DNA from: Amycolatopsis mediterranei
GTDB taxonomy: Bacteria; Actinomycetota; Actinomycetes; Mycobacteriales; Pseudonocardiaceae
Reading direction: 5' to 3'
DNA: 64,000 bases
Assembly (NCBI RefSeq): GCF_026017845.1
Contig: NZ_CP100416.1
Location: 7,441,326 to 7,505,325 of the forward strand
Part shown: positions 1-7,215 of the stretch, in pieces
Layout of the letters: each line of letters opens with the position of its first letter
Numbering within the stretch: position 1 is the first letter of the stretch
The notes under the pieces: model-generated
Seen by the model: only the letters and a program-made list of their open reading frames with translations
Databases searched by the model: none
What the model was told of the DNA's origin: nothing
Made by a program: the position numbers and the translations under genes

Positions 1-210
1 GCCTCGCTGGCGAAAGCCTTCTGCACCACCAAGATGCGCGAGACCGTCGGCATGGCCCGTGAGCTCATGGGCGGCAACGGAATCCTGCTCGAGTTCGACG
101 TCGGCCGGTTCGTCGCCGACGCCGAAGCCATCCACTCCTACGAGGGCACGCGCGAAATGAACACCCTCATCGTCGGCCGGGCCCTCACCGGCCTGTCCGC
201 CTTCGTCTGA
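1..210 (+). CDS. acyl-CoA dehydrogenase, C-terminal end only
   Basis: The window opens inside a gene in frame 1; the last 69 residues are visible. The segment METVGMARELMGGNGIL-like (positions about 34-105) followed by D...AIHSYEGTREMN is the characteristic C-terminal part of FAD-dependent acyl-CoA dehydrogenases, including the stretch with the G-G-N-G turn and the Y-E-G-T motif that contacts the flavin and substrate. The glutaryl-CoA-dehydrogenase-like subgroup has the closest wording from memory. The stop lies 15 bases before the PHA synthase start, so the two are probably cotranscribed and the oxidised acyl-CoA may feed the PHA block. The substrate cannot be told from the fragment. Confidence 0.88.
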   Translation, partial: ASLAKAFCTTKMRETVGMARELMGGNGILLEFDVGRFVADAEAIHSYEGTREMNTLIVGRALTGLSAFV

Positions 211-225
211 TCCGGAAGGAGAACC

Positions 226-1884
226 ATGTCCACCCCCGAGGTTGCCGCCGAAGCGATCGGCGGACCCAACCCGATCGTCGGCTTCCGCCGCAAGGACCTG
301 CTCGACTCGCTGCGCACGGTCGCCGCCGAGGCCGTCAAGCACCCGAAGCACACCACGGCGAGCCTGCGCCACCTGGCCAGGACCGCGGTCGCCGCCGCCC
401 GCGGTCGCGGCGAGCTGGTGCCCGCCGCCAAGGACCGCCGGTTCCGCGACTCCGCCTGGACGCAGAACTTCCTCTACCGCCGGCTGCTCGGTGTCTACCT
501 CGCCGCCGACGCCGAGCTCGACACCTGGCTCGGCGGCACTGGACTGTCCGAAGTGGACCGTGAGCGGGCGCGGTTCGTGCTCTCGCTGGCCCTCGACGCG
601 CTCGCGCCGAGCAACCTGCCGCTCAACCCCGCCGCGGTCAAGCAGTTCATCGACACCGGCGGCGAGAGCGCGGTCGAGGGCGCCCGCCACTTCGTCGGCG
701 ACGTCCGCGACGGCACCTTCCCCCGCCAGGTCGACACGGAGAAATTCACCCTCGGCGAGAACCTCGCCACCACCGAGGGTGCCGTGGTGTTCCGCAACGA
801 GGTCCTCGAACTGATCCAGTACACCCCGCGCACCGAGCAGGTGCACGCGCGGCCGCTCGTGATCGCCCCGCCGCAGATCAACAAGTTCTACGTCTTCGAC
901 CTCTCGCCGGAGAAGAGCCTGGTCCGTTACGCGCTGGACCACGGCTTCCAGGTGTTCGTCGTCAGCTGGCGCAACCCGACCGCCGAGCAGCGCGACTGGG
1001 AGCTCGTCACCTACCTCACCGCGCTGGAGGAGGCGATCGACGCGGCGTGCGCGATCACCGGCAGCCCGGACGTCAACCTGGGTGGCGCGTGCTCCGGCGG
1101 CATCACGTCGGTGTCGCTGGCCGCGTACCTCGCCGCGCGCGGCAAGCCGGTGATTCACGCGCTGACGCTGTTCGTGAGCGTCTTCGACATGGCCGAGGAC
1201 AAGACGCTGCTCGGCGTGTTCGCCAGCGAGGAGACGCTGGCCGCCGCCAAGCGGAACTCGCACGTGCGCGGCGTGCTCGACGGCCGTGAGCTGGCGCGGG
1301 TGTTCAACCTGTTGCGCCCCAACGACCTCATCTGGTCGTACTGGGTGAACAACTACCTGCTCGGCAAGCGCCCGCCCGCGTTCGACGTCCTGTACTGGAA
1401 CAACGACACCACCCGGCTGCCCGCCGCCTTCCACGGCCAGCTGATCGACATCTACCGCGACAACTCCCTGGCCCACCCCGGCGAGGTCGTCGTCGACGGC
1501 ACTCCGCTGGACCTGGGCAAGATCACCGCTGACGCCTTCGTGATGGCCGGGACCACCGACCACATCACGCCGTGGGACGCCTGCTACCGCTCGGCCCGGC
1601 GGCTCGGCGGCGACGTCGAGTTCACCCTCAGCAGCTCCGGGCACATCCAGAGCATCCTGAACCCACCCGGCAACCCGAAGTCGAGCTACTACACGAACCC
1701 GGAACACCCGGAATCGGCGAAGGCGTGGAAAGACGGCGCGGCCAAGGTCGCCGGCAGCTGGTGGCCGCGGTGGGTCGAGTGGCTCGGCGAGCGCTCCGGC
1801 GAGCAGGTGGCGGCACCGTCCACTGTGGGCAGTGAACAGTACGTTCCGATCGAGGCTGCGCCCGGCAGCTACGTGCGCGCATGA
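226..1884 (+). CDS. phaC: polyhydroxyalkanoate synthase, class II-like (PhaC)
   Basis: This 552-residue protein polymerises 3-hydroxyacyl-CoA into polyhydroxyalkanoate granules. It has the alpha/beta-hydrolase fold with the lipase-like box G-A-C-S-G carrying the nucleophilic Cys289 instead of Ser, which is the hallmark of PHA synthases. The acid is Asp445 in GTTDHITPW and the base is His473 in SSGHIQS. The W-S-Y-W-V-N-N-Y segment near residue 370 is also typical. The length fits class II (about 560 aa). The ATG follows a GGAAGGAGAA ribosome site at ideal spacing. The gene overlaps the next one by ATGA, so it is coupled to the depolymerase. Confidence 0.93.
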   Translation: MSTPEVAAEAIGGPNPIVGFRRKDLLDSLRTVAAEAVKHPKHTTASLRHLARTAVAAARGRGELVPAAKDRRFRDSAWTQNFLYRRLLGVYLAADAELDTWLGGTGLSEVDRERARFVLSLALDALAPSNLPLNPAAVKQFIDTGGESAVEGARHFVGDVRDGTFPRQVDTEKFTLGENLATTEGAVVFRNEVLELIQYTPRTEQVHARPLVIAPPQINKFYVFDLSPEKSLVRYALDHGFQVFVVSWRNPTAEQRDWELVTYLTALEEAIDAACAITGSPDVNLGGACSGGITSVSLAAYLAARGKPVIHALTLFVSVFDMAEDKTLLGVFASEETLAAAKRNSHVRGVLDGRELARVFNLLRPNDLIWSYWVNNYLLGKRPPAFDVLYWNNDTTRLPAAFHGQLIDIYRDNSLAHPGEVVVDGTPLDLGKITADAFVMAGTTDHITPWDACYRSARRLGGDVEFTLSSSGHIQSILNPPGNPKSSYYTNPEHPESAKAWKDGAAKVAGSWWPRWVEWLGERSGEQVAAPSTVGSEQYVPIEAAPGSYVRA

Positions 1885-2696
1885 CCGGCACACGCCGGGT
1901 CGGCGGCGTCAGCCTTCGCGTCGACGTCAGCCCCGGTGAGGGCACGCCTCTGTTGTTGTGCAACGGGATCGGGGCGAACCTCGAACTGCTCCAGCCCCTC
2001 GTCGACGACCTGGCCGGCCGGCCGGGCCGGCGGGTCCCGGTGATCCGGTTCGACATGCCGGGCACCGGCGGCTCGCCGACCACCCGGCTCCCGCGGCGGA
2101 TGCCTGGGCTGGCCCGGATGCTCGCCGGGCTCGTCACCGGCCTCGGCTACGACGAGGTGGACGTCCTGGGCATTTCGTGGGGCGGCGCGCTGGCGCAGGA
2201 GTTCGCGCACCGCAACCCACGGCTGTGCCGCCGGGTCGTGCTGTGCGCGACCAGCATGGGCATGGTGATGGTCCCCGCCAAGCCGTCGGTGCTGCTCACC
2301 CTGGCCAGTCCCCTCCGCTACTTCGGCCCGGCGCACATGCGCGAGACCGGCTCGCGGATCTACGGCGGCGGCTTCGGCGACGACGCCGCTGTCGCCGCGC
2401 ACTTCGCCGCGGCCACCCGGGCACCGGACCCGATCGGCTACTACTGGCAGATCCTCGCCGGCGCCGGCTGGACCAGCGCGCCCTACCTGTGCCGGCTGCG
2501 GCAGCGCGTCCTGCTGATCGCCGGGGACGACGACCCGATCATCCCGGCCGTAAACGCCCGCCTGATGGCGAAGCTGCTGCGCCACGGCACCGTCCACATC
2601 GTCCGCGGCGGCGGCCACCTGGCCCTGCTGACCCACGCGGCCGAGCTCGTCCCCCTCATCCACGACTTCGTCACCGAAGGAGAACCGCCATGCTGA
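1881..2696 (+). CDS. alpha/beta hydrolase, intracellular PHA depolymerase-like (PhaZ)
   Basis: A 271-residue alpha/beta hydrolase. The nucleophile elbow G-I-S-W-G-G-A-L-A-Q-E-F-A (Ser99) is nearly the text found in medium-chain-length PHA depolymerases of pseudomonads. The acid lies in AGDDDPIIP and the base in GGGHLAL near the C-terminus. It begins within the stop of the PHA synthase (ATGA, 1881-1884) and overlaps the acyl-CoA ligase start by 7 bases, so synthase, depolymerase and ligase form one translationally coupled unit. The sensible role is releasing hydroxy acids from the intracellular polymer. A general esterase of the same fold remains possible. Confidence 0.82.
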   Translation: MTGTRRVGGVSLRVDVSPGEGTPLLLCNGIGANLELLQPLVDDLAGRPGRRVPVIRFDMPGTGGSPTTRLPRRMPGLARMLAGLVTGLGYDEVDVLGISWGGALAQEFAHRNPRLCRRVVLCATSMGMVMVPAKPSVLLTLASPLRYFGPAHMRETGSRIYGGGFGDDAAVAAHFAAATRAPDPIGYYWQILAGAGWTSAPYLCRLRQRVLLIAGDDDPIIPAVNARLMAKLLRHGTVHIVRGGGHLALLTHAAELVPLIHDFVTEGEPPC

Positions 2697-4195
2697 ACCT
2701 CGCCATGATGCTCGAAGAGAGCGCGGCCACCCTGCCCGGCCGCGACGCACTCGTCGTGGACGGCACCCGGCTGACCTACGCCGAAGTGGACGCCGCCGCG
2801 AACCAGGTCGCGAACCTGCTCGCCGCGCGGGGCATCGGCCGCGGGGACACCGTCGCCCTCGCGTCGGTCAACATCCCGGCGTTCCCGATCGTCTACTACG
2901 GAATCCTCAAGGCGGGCGCGGCCGTCGTCCCGTTCAACGTCCTGCTCAAGAGCCGCGAGATCGCCTACCACCTCGGCGACTCCGGTGCGAAGGCGTTCTT
3001 CTGCTTCGCGGGCGGCCCCGGGCTCCCCCTCGGCGAAGAGGGCCGCGCCGGGTTCGACGCGACGCCCGGCTGCGAGCACTTCTTCCTGCTCGACGAGTCC
3101 TTCACCGACCTCCTGGACGGCTGGCCGACGACGTTCGAGACCGTCGCCACCGAGCCGGGCGATACCGCGGTCGTGCTCTACACCAGCGGGACGACCGGCA
3201 CGCCGAAGGGTGCCGAGCTCACCCACGCCAACATGGTGCTCAACGCCCTGACCTGCCACCGGGTGTTCGGCACCGTCGAGCACGACGTCCACCTGGTCAC
3301 GCTCCCGCTGTTCCATTCGTTCGGCCAGAGCGTCCAGCTCAACGCCGGGTTCGCCGCCGGCGCCACGCTGGTGCTGCTCCCGCGCTTCGACCCACGCACG
3401 GCCCTGGAGCTGATGCAGCGCGAAGGGGTGACGTTCTTCGCCGGCGTGCCGACGATGTACTGGGGCCTGGTCGGCGCCGACCCGGCGGAGTTCGACCTCG
3501 ACGCCATCACCGGCACGCTGCGGATCGCCGTCTCCGGCGGCGCCGCGCTCCCGGTGGAGATCCTCGAGCAGGTGCACAAGATCTACGGCGTCCGGATCCG
3601 GGAAGGCTACGGGCTGTCCGAAACCAGCCCGGTCGCGACGTTCAACCACCCCGGCCGCGTCGCGAAGCCCGGGTCCATCGGCCAGCCGGTCTGGGGCGTG
3701 GAGCTCAAGCTGATCGACAAGGACGGGACCGAAGTCCCCGACGGCGAAGCCGGCGAAATCGCCATCCGCGGCCACAACGTGATGAAGGGCTACCTCGGCC
3801 GCCCCGACGCCACGGCCCAGGCGATCCGCGACGGCTGGTTCCGCACCGGCGACATCGGCACCCGCGACACCGACGGCTACTACTTCATCGTGGACCGCGC
3901 CAAGGACATGATCGTGCGCGGTGGCTTCAACGTCTACCCGCGCGAGCTCGAGGAAGTGATCATGACGCACCCGGCGGTGAGCCTGGTCGCGGTGGTCGGC
4001 GTGCCGCACCCCAGCCACGGCGAGGAGGTCAAGGCGTTCGTCATCCGCAAGCCGGACGCCACGCTCACCGAGCCCGAGCTGGTGTCGTGGTGCAAGCAGA
4101 ACATGGCGGGCTACAAATACCCGCGCGTCGTCGAGTTCCGCGACGAATTCCCGATGACCTCGACCGGCAAGGTCCTCAAGCGCGAACTGCGCTGA
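2690..4195 (+). CDS. acyl-CoA synthetase (AMP-forming)
   Basis: A 501-residue ANL-superfamily ligase that activates a fatty or hydroxy acid to the acyl-CoA through an acyl-adenylate. Visible motifs are the P-loop-like Y-T-S-G-T-T-G-T-P-K-G, the E-G-Y-G-L-S-E-T region, the hinge motif G-W-F-R-T-G-D-I-G, R-G-G-F-N-V-Y-P-R-E-L-E-E, and the C-terminal catalytic lysine in S-T-G-K-V-L-K-R-E-L. The open frame extends far upstream, but ATG 2690 has a GAAGGAGAA ribosome site and starts the family-typical N-terminus. With PhaC and PhaZ next door, it could re-activate monomers released from PHA. Its 3' end overlaps the convergent gene by 20 bases. Confidence 0.92.
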   Translation: MLNLAMMLEESAATLPGRDALVVDGTRLTYAEVDAAANQVANLLAARGIGRGDTVALASVNIPAFPIVYYGILKAGAAVVPFNVLLKSREIAYHLGDSGAKAFFCFAGGPGLPLGEEGRAGFDATPGCEHFFLLDESFTDLLDGWPTTFETVATEPGDTAVVLYTSGTTGTPKGAELTHANMVLNALTCHRVFGTVEHDVHLVTLPLFHSFGQSVQLNAGFAAGATLVLLPRFDPRTALELMQREGVTFFAGVPTMYWGLVGADPAEFDLDAITGTLRIAVSGGAALPVEILEQVHKIYGVRIREGYGLSETSPVATFNHPGRVAKPGSIGQPVWGVELKLIDKDGTEVPDGEAGEIAIRGHNVMKGYLGRPDATAQAIRDGWFRTGDIGTRDTDGYYFIVDRAKDMIVRGGFNVYPRELEEVIMTHPAVSLVAVVGVPHPSHGEEVKAFVIRKPDATLTEPELVSWCKQNMAGYKYPRVVEFRDEFPMTSTGKVLKRELR

Positions 4196-5090
4196 TGTCG
4201 GCTGCGAAGAAGTCGAGGTAGGCCTGGGCCAGGGCGGCGGGGTTCTCCCACGCGATGTTGTGGCCGGCCGCGGGAATGACGACGCCGCGGACGTCGCGGG
4301 CGACCTGCGCGAGCTGCTGGGACACCGCGTCCCCGAGATAGGCCTGCGCGCCGACGGCCAGGACCGGGCAGCTGATCGGGTCGGCGTAATGCGGGCGGTT
4401 CTGTTCTGCGTCGGTCTCGCGGGCGCGGTACATCTCCAAGATGGCGCTGGTGCCACCGGGCTGCTCGGCCGAGTGCACTATTTCGTCGATGTCCTCTTCG
4501 GACACTGCGCTGGGATCCCACATCTGACGTCTGGCGTACCAGGTCCAGAACGGCCGTTCCCGCCCGGCCAGCAGCAGCTCGGGCACGTGCGGAAGGCTGA
4601 AGAAGCTGAAGTGCCAGCCGGTGCGGACGTCGTCGGGGGCGAGCGAAGGATCGGGTTTGCCGCCCGGCAGTCCCGGGCCGGCCGGCAATCCCGGCAGGAG
4701 CGTTTCCTGGAACACCAGTTGCCGCACCCGGGGCCGGTGAAAGGCGGCGACGGCGTAGGCGATGGCCGCGCCCCAGTCTTCACCGACGACGCGGAACCGG
4801 TCGAAGCCCAGGTGGGTGGCCAGTTCGGCGACGTCCCCGGCCATCGTGGCGGTGTCGTAGCCGGTCGGGGGGCGCTGGGAGCCGCCGGCGCCCCGGTTGT
4901 CGACCGCGATGACGGTGTAGTGCGGGGTCAGCAGCGGCACGACGTGACGCCAGTACGACATGGTCTTCGGCACGCCGTGCAGCAGGAACACCGGCTCGCC
5001 GGCGCCGCCGATCGCGTAGTGGATCTCCACGCCGTTGACCTTGGGCTTGCCGTGGGTGAGCCGGACTCCGGCGTGGTCGGTGAGGTTCAT
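4176..5090 (-). CDS. alpha/beta hydrolase, epoxide hydrolase / haloalkane dehalogenase-like
   Basis: A 304-residue hydrolase with the H-G-V-P oxyanion motif near residue 40, the G-x-D-W-G nucleophile elbow (G-E-D-W-G-A-A) carrying Asp instead of Ser, and a C-terminal G-A-G-H-N-I base. Asp in the elbow is the mark of soluble epoxide hydrolases and haloalkane dehalogenases, which work through an ester with this aspartate. The ATG has AAGGAG upstream at good spacing. It is convergent with the acyl-CoA ligase and its last codons overlap it by 20 bases, so it is a separate unit. Substrate unknown. Confidence 0.86.
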   Translation of the reverse strand: MNLTDHAGVRLTHGKPKVNGVEIHYAIGGAGEPVFLLHGVPKTMSYWRHVVPLLTPHYTVIAVDNRGAGGSQRPPTGYDTATMAGDVAELATHLGFDRFRVVGEDWGAAIAYAVAAFHRPRVRQLVFQETLLPGLPAGPGLPGGKPDPSLAPDDVRTGWHFSFFSLPHVPELLLAGRERPFWTWYARRQMWDPSAVSEEDIDEIVHSAEQPGGTSAILEMYRARETDAEQNRPHYADPISCPVLAVGAQAYLGDAVSQQLAQVARDVRGVVIPAAGHNIAWENPAALAQAYLDFFAADISAVRA

Positions 5091-5252
5091 CTCGGCGAAC
5101 TCCTTCTTCTCTTCGGCTGGTAGGCGCCGGCCGGGGGGAGCTTTCGGAGCGGCATTTCCGCATCTGGCCCCAGGTTCCCGATCAGGATCGCGATCCGCTT
5201 CCAGCGGAGATCGAGGCGGGGCGGCTGGTGGTCACGGTCCAGGTCCACCGCC

Positions 5253-5358
5253 GGAGACCCGGTCACCGGCGTCCGCCCGCGACCTCACAGCGGTGACGGC
5301 GACCGGCCCGGCCCTGACCCGCGCCGACGCCTACGCGACGGCCGCGGTGGCCATGGGT
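5253..5358 (+). pseudogene. remnant of an ApbE-type FAD:protein FMN transferase
   Basis: Between the hydrolase and the TetR gene lies about 550 bases with no convincing intact gene. Inside it two frames read as pieces of the ApbE C-terminus. One is G-D-P-V-T-G-V-R-P, resembling the family D-P-R-T-G-R-P. The other, one frame over, is V-T-A-T-G-P-A-L-T-R-A-D-A-Y-A-T-A-A-V-A-M-G, resembling the ADAxATA helix. A frameshift separates them and nothing recognisable precedes or follows. This is a call from remembered family wording over only 35 residues. The rest of 5091-5639 shows nothing else clear. Confidence 0.45.
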
Positions 5359-5639
5359 ACCTCATCACGATGGCGGCGAACGCGGCAACCCCGCACCACC
5401 GGGCGGTACATCCGGGGCGACCCCCGGCGACCGCATCGTCGCCGCCACCACGGCCGTCGCCACCGAACTCACCACGCCTCCCACCGCACCGCCGCCGAGT
5501 CGGTGGTCATCCCAGCGAGCGCAACCGGATGATCGCCGAGCTCTGCACCCGGTTCCTCGCCGCCCGCGGTCAGGGCGACCAGGGTCGCCGTGCTGGTGAC
5601 GGTGATCGGCGCGGCCCGGCGCCGGGCAAGGATCCGGCG

Positions 5640-6401
5640 GTGACCGGTAAAGTCCTCGAGGTGTCCCCGTCGAGCGCACCCGATCCGAGCGGCAAGCCGC
5701 GGACGGGGCCGTCCCGGCGGGACGCGAAGGAAAACCTCGCGCGGATCCTGACCGCGGCGGCGGACGTCTTCGCCGAGCAGGGCTGCAACGCCACGCTGGC
5801 CGACGTCGCCAAGGCCGCGGACGTGGGCGTCGCCACGGTCTACCGGACGTTCGCGACCAAGGACGACCTCATCCACGAGGTCTACGCGCCGCAGTTCGCC
5901 CGGGCTGAGCAGCAGGCGCTCGACGCCGGACTCAACCCCGACCCGTGGGCCGGCATCGCCGGGTTCCTCGAAGACTGCAGCACGACCATCGCCCCCGACC
6001 GCGGCTTCCGGGAGCTGCTGAGCGGGTCCTACAGCGAGACGCTCGGCTGGTCGCGTCCCCGCACGCCGCACCGGCTGGCGAAGCTGGTGGAGGACAGCCA
6101 CAACCGCACCGGCAAGCACCTGGAGAAGCTCGTCCGGCGAGCGCGGGAAGCCGGTCTCGTGCGTGACGACCTGGTGGCCGGGGATCTGCTGCTGCTGTCG
6201 ATGGCGGTGCAGACCTCGGTCGAGTTCGGCGGGCCGAGCCACCCCCGCCTCTACCGGCGGATGATCGGGTTCCTCATGGACAGCCTGCAACCCGCGCGAG
6301 ACGCTCCGACGCCGTTGCCGGAGCCGGGGCTGACCAACCGGCAGATCGCCGCCCTGGAGCGGCAACGGCGCAAGCGGATGTCCGGCTCCGCGGAAGCGTG
6401 A
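5640..6401 (+). CDS. TetR/AcrR family transcriptional regulator
   Basis: About 253 residues from the GTG at 5640. The N-terminal helix-turn-helix begins at about residue 24 (A-K-E-N-L-A-R-I-L-T-A-A-A-D-V-F-A-E-Q-G) and contains the recognition helix G-V-A-T-V-Y-R-T-F-A-T-K-D-D-L. The rest is an all-helical ligand domain. The frame is open back to 5370, but that part is arginine/proline-rich non-coding-like sequence. GTG 5640 has AAGGA seven bases upstream. It is convergent with the next hydrolase and separated from it by a strong hairpin. Its target is not visible; the flanking hydrolases are candidates. Confidence 0.88.
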   Translation: MTGKVLEVSPSSAPDPSGKPRTGPSRRDAKENLARILTAAADVFAEQGCNATLADVAKAADVGVATVYRTFATKDDLIHEVYAPQFARAEQQALDAGLNPDPWAGIAGFLEDCSTTIAPDRGFRELLSGSYSETLGWSRPRTPHRLAKLVEDSHNRTGKHLEKLVRRAREAGLVRDDLVAGDLLLLSMAVQTSVEFGGPSHPRLYRRMIGFLMDSLQPARDAPTPLPEPGLTNRQIAALERQRRKRMSGSAEA

Positions 6402-6402
6402 C

Positions 6403-6436
6403 GTGGTCCCCGCCGCGGCGCGGCGGCAGGGACCAC
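6403..6436. terminator. bidirectional hairpin terminator
   Basis: GTGGTCCC at 6403-6410 pairs with GGGACCAC at 6429-6436, and the loop holds a further CGCCGC/GCGGCG stem. It starts directly after the TetR stop and precedes the stop of the convergent hydrolase, as expected for a shared terminator. There is no U-tract, which is common in actinomycetes. Confidence 0.65.
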
Positions 6437-6440
6437 CGGG

Positions 6441-7130
6441 TCACACGGCCGACGCCGCCTGCTTGATCAGGTCGGCCACGGCCTGCGGCTGCGACTCGTA
6501 GATCGCGTGGCTGCCGGCGACCTCGCTCACCGTCGCACCCGCCCGCTCGGCCATGGCGCGCTGCGCGGGCGGCGGGATCATGTGGTCGTCGGTGGCGACG
6601 AGGTACCAGCTGGGCGTGAGCCGCCACGCGGGCTCGCTGACCACGCCGGCGAGGGCGTCGACACCCCACGGGACCTGCGAGTGGGCGAGGAACGCCGCCC
6701 GCTCCGCGGGCAAGTCACCGGCGAAGGACGCGTGGAACTTCTCCTGATCCAGGAACAGGAATCCGTCCTGCGGAGGCAGGATCGGCGGGACCGGCGCCCC
6801 GGGCGGCGGGTCGGCGATCAGCGTGTTCACCGACTCCCCCTTGTCCGGCGCGAAAGCGGCGATGTAGACGAGCGCGGCGACGCCGGAGTGGGTGCCGGCT
6901 TCGCTGATCACCGCGCCGCCGTAGGAGTGGCCGACCAGGACCGCGGGGCCGTCCTGCTGGTCGAGGATCTGCCGGGTTGCTGCCGCGTCCCCGTCCAGGG
7001 ACAGGGTCGGGTTCTGCACGACGCTCACCGCGTAGCCGTCCCGGGTCAGCAGGTCGTGGACCGGCTGCCAGCCCGATCCGTCGACGAAACCACCGTGGAC
7101 GAGGACGACGTTGCGCACACCTGTGCTCAT
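6441..7130 (-). CDS. alpha/beta fold hydrolase
   Basis: A 229-residue compact hydrolase of the family often annotated as salicylate-esterase or MenH-like. It begins with V-V-L-V-H-G-G-F-V-D-G-S-G-W (oxyanion region), has the elbow G-H-S-Y-G-G-A-V (Ser nucleophile), the acid in A-T-D-D-H-M-I-P and the base in A-G-S-H-A-I. The frame is open to 7208, but ATG 7130 has AGGAGATCCGC just upstream and starts the conserved strand, so it is preferred. It lies downstream of the LuxR-type ATPase genes on the opposite side of a short gap. Substrate unknown. Confidence 0.87.
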   Translation of the reverse strand: MSTGVRNVVLVHGGFVDGSGWQPVHDLLTRDGYAVSVVQNPTLSLDGDAAATRQILDQQDGPAVLVGHSYGGAVISEAGTHSGVAALVYIAAFAPDKGESVNTLIADPPPGAPVPPILPPQDGFLFLDQEKFHASFAGDLPAERAAFLAHSQVPWGVDALAGVVSEPAWRLTPSWYLVATDDHMIPPPAQRAMAERAGATVSEVAGSHAIYESQPQAVADLIKQAASAV

Positions 7131-7215
7131 GCGGATCTCCTGCTGCCGAAAGAGAATGCTGGGACGCGGGAACACTAGGACGGGAGGGCCGGGCGTCGAT
7201 TCGGTCAAATGACTG

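Noticed and set aside
2483..4456. A 657-codon minus-strand frame across the acyl-CoA ligase
   Set aside because: The plus strand has all ANL motifs; the minus frame has no recognisable domain.
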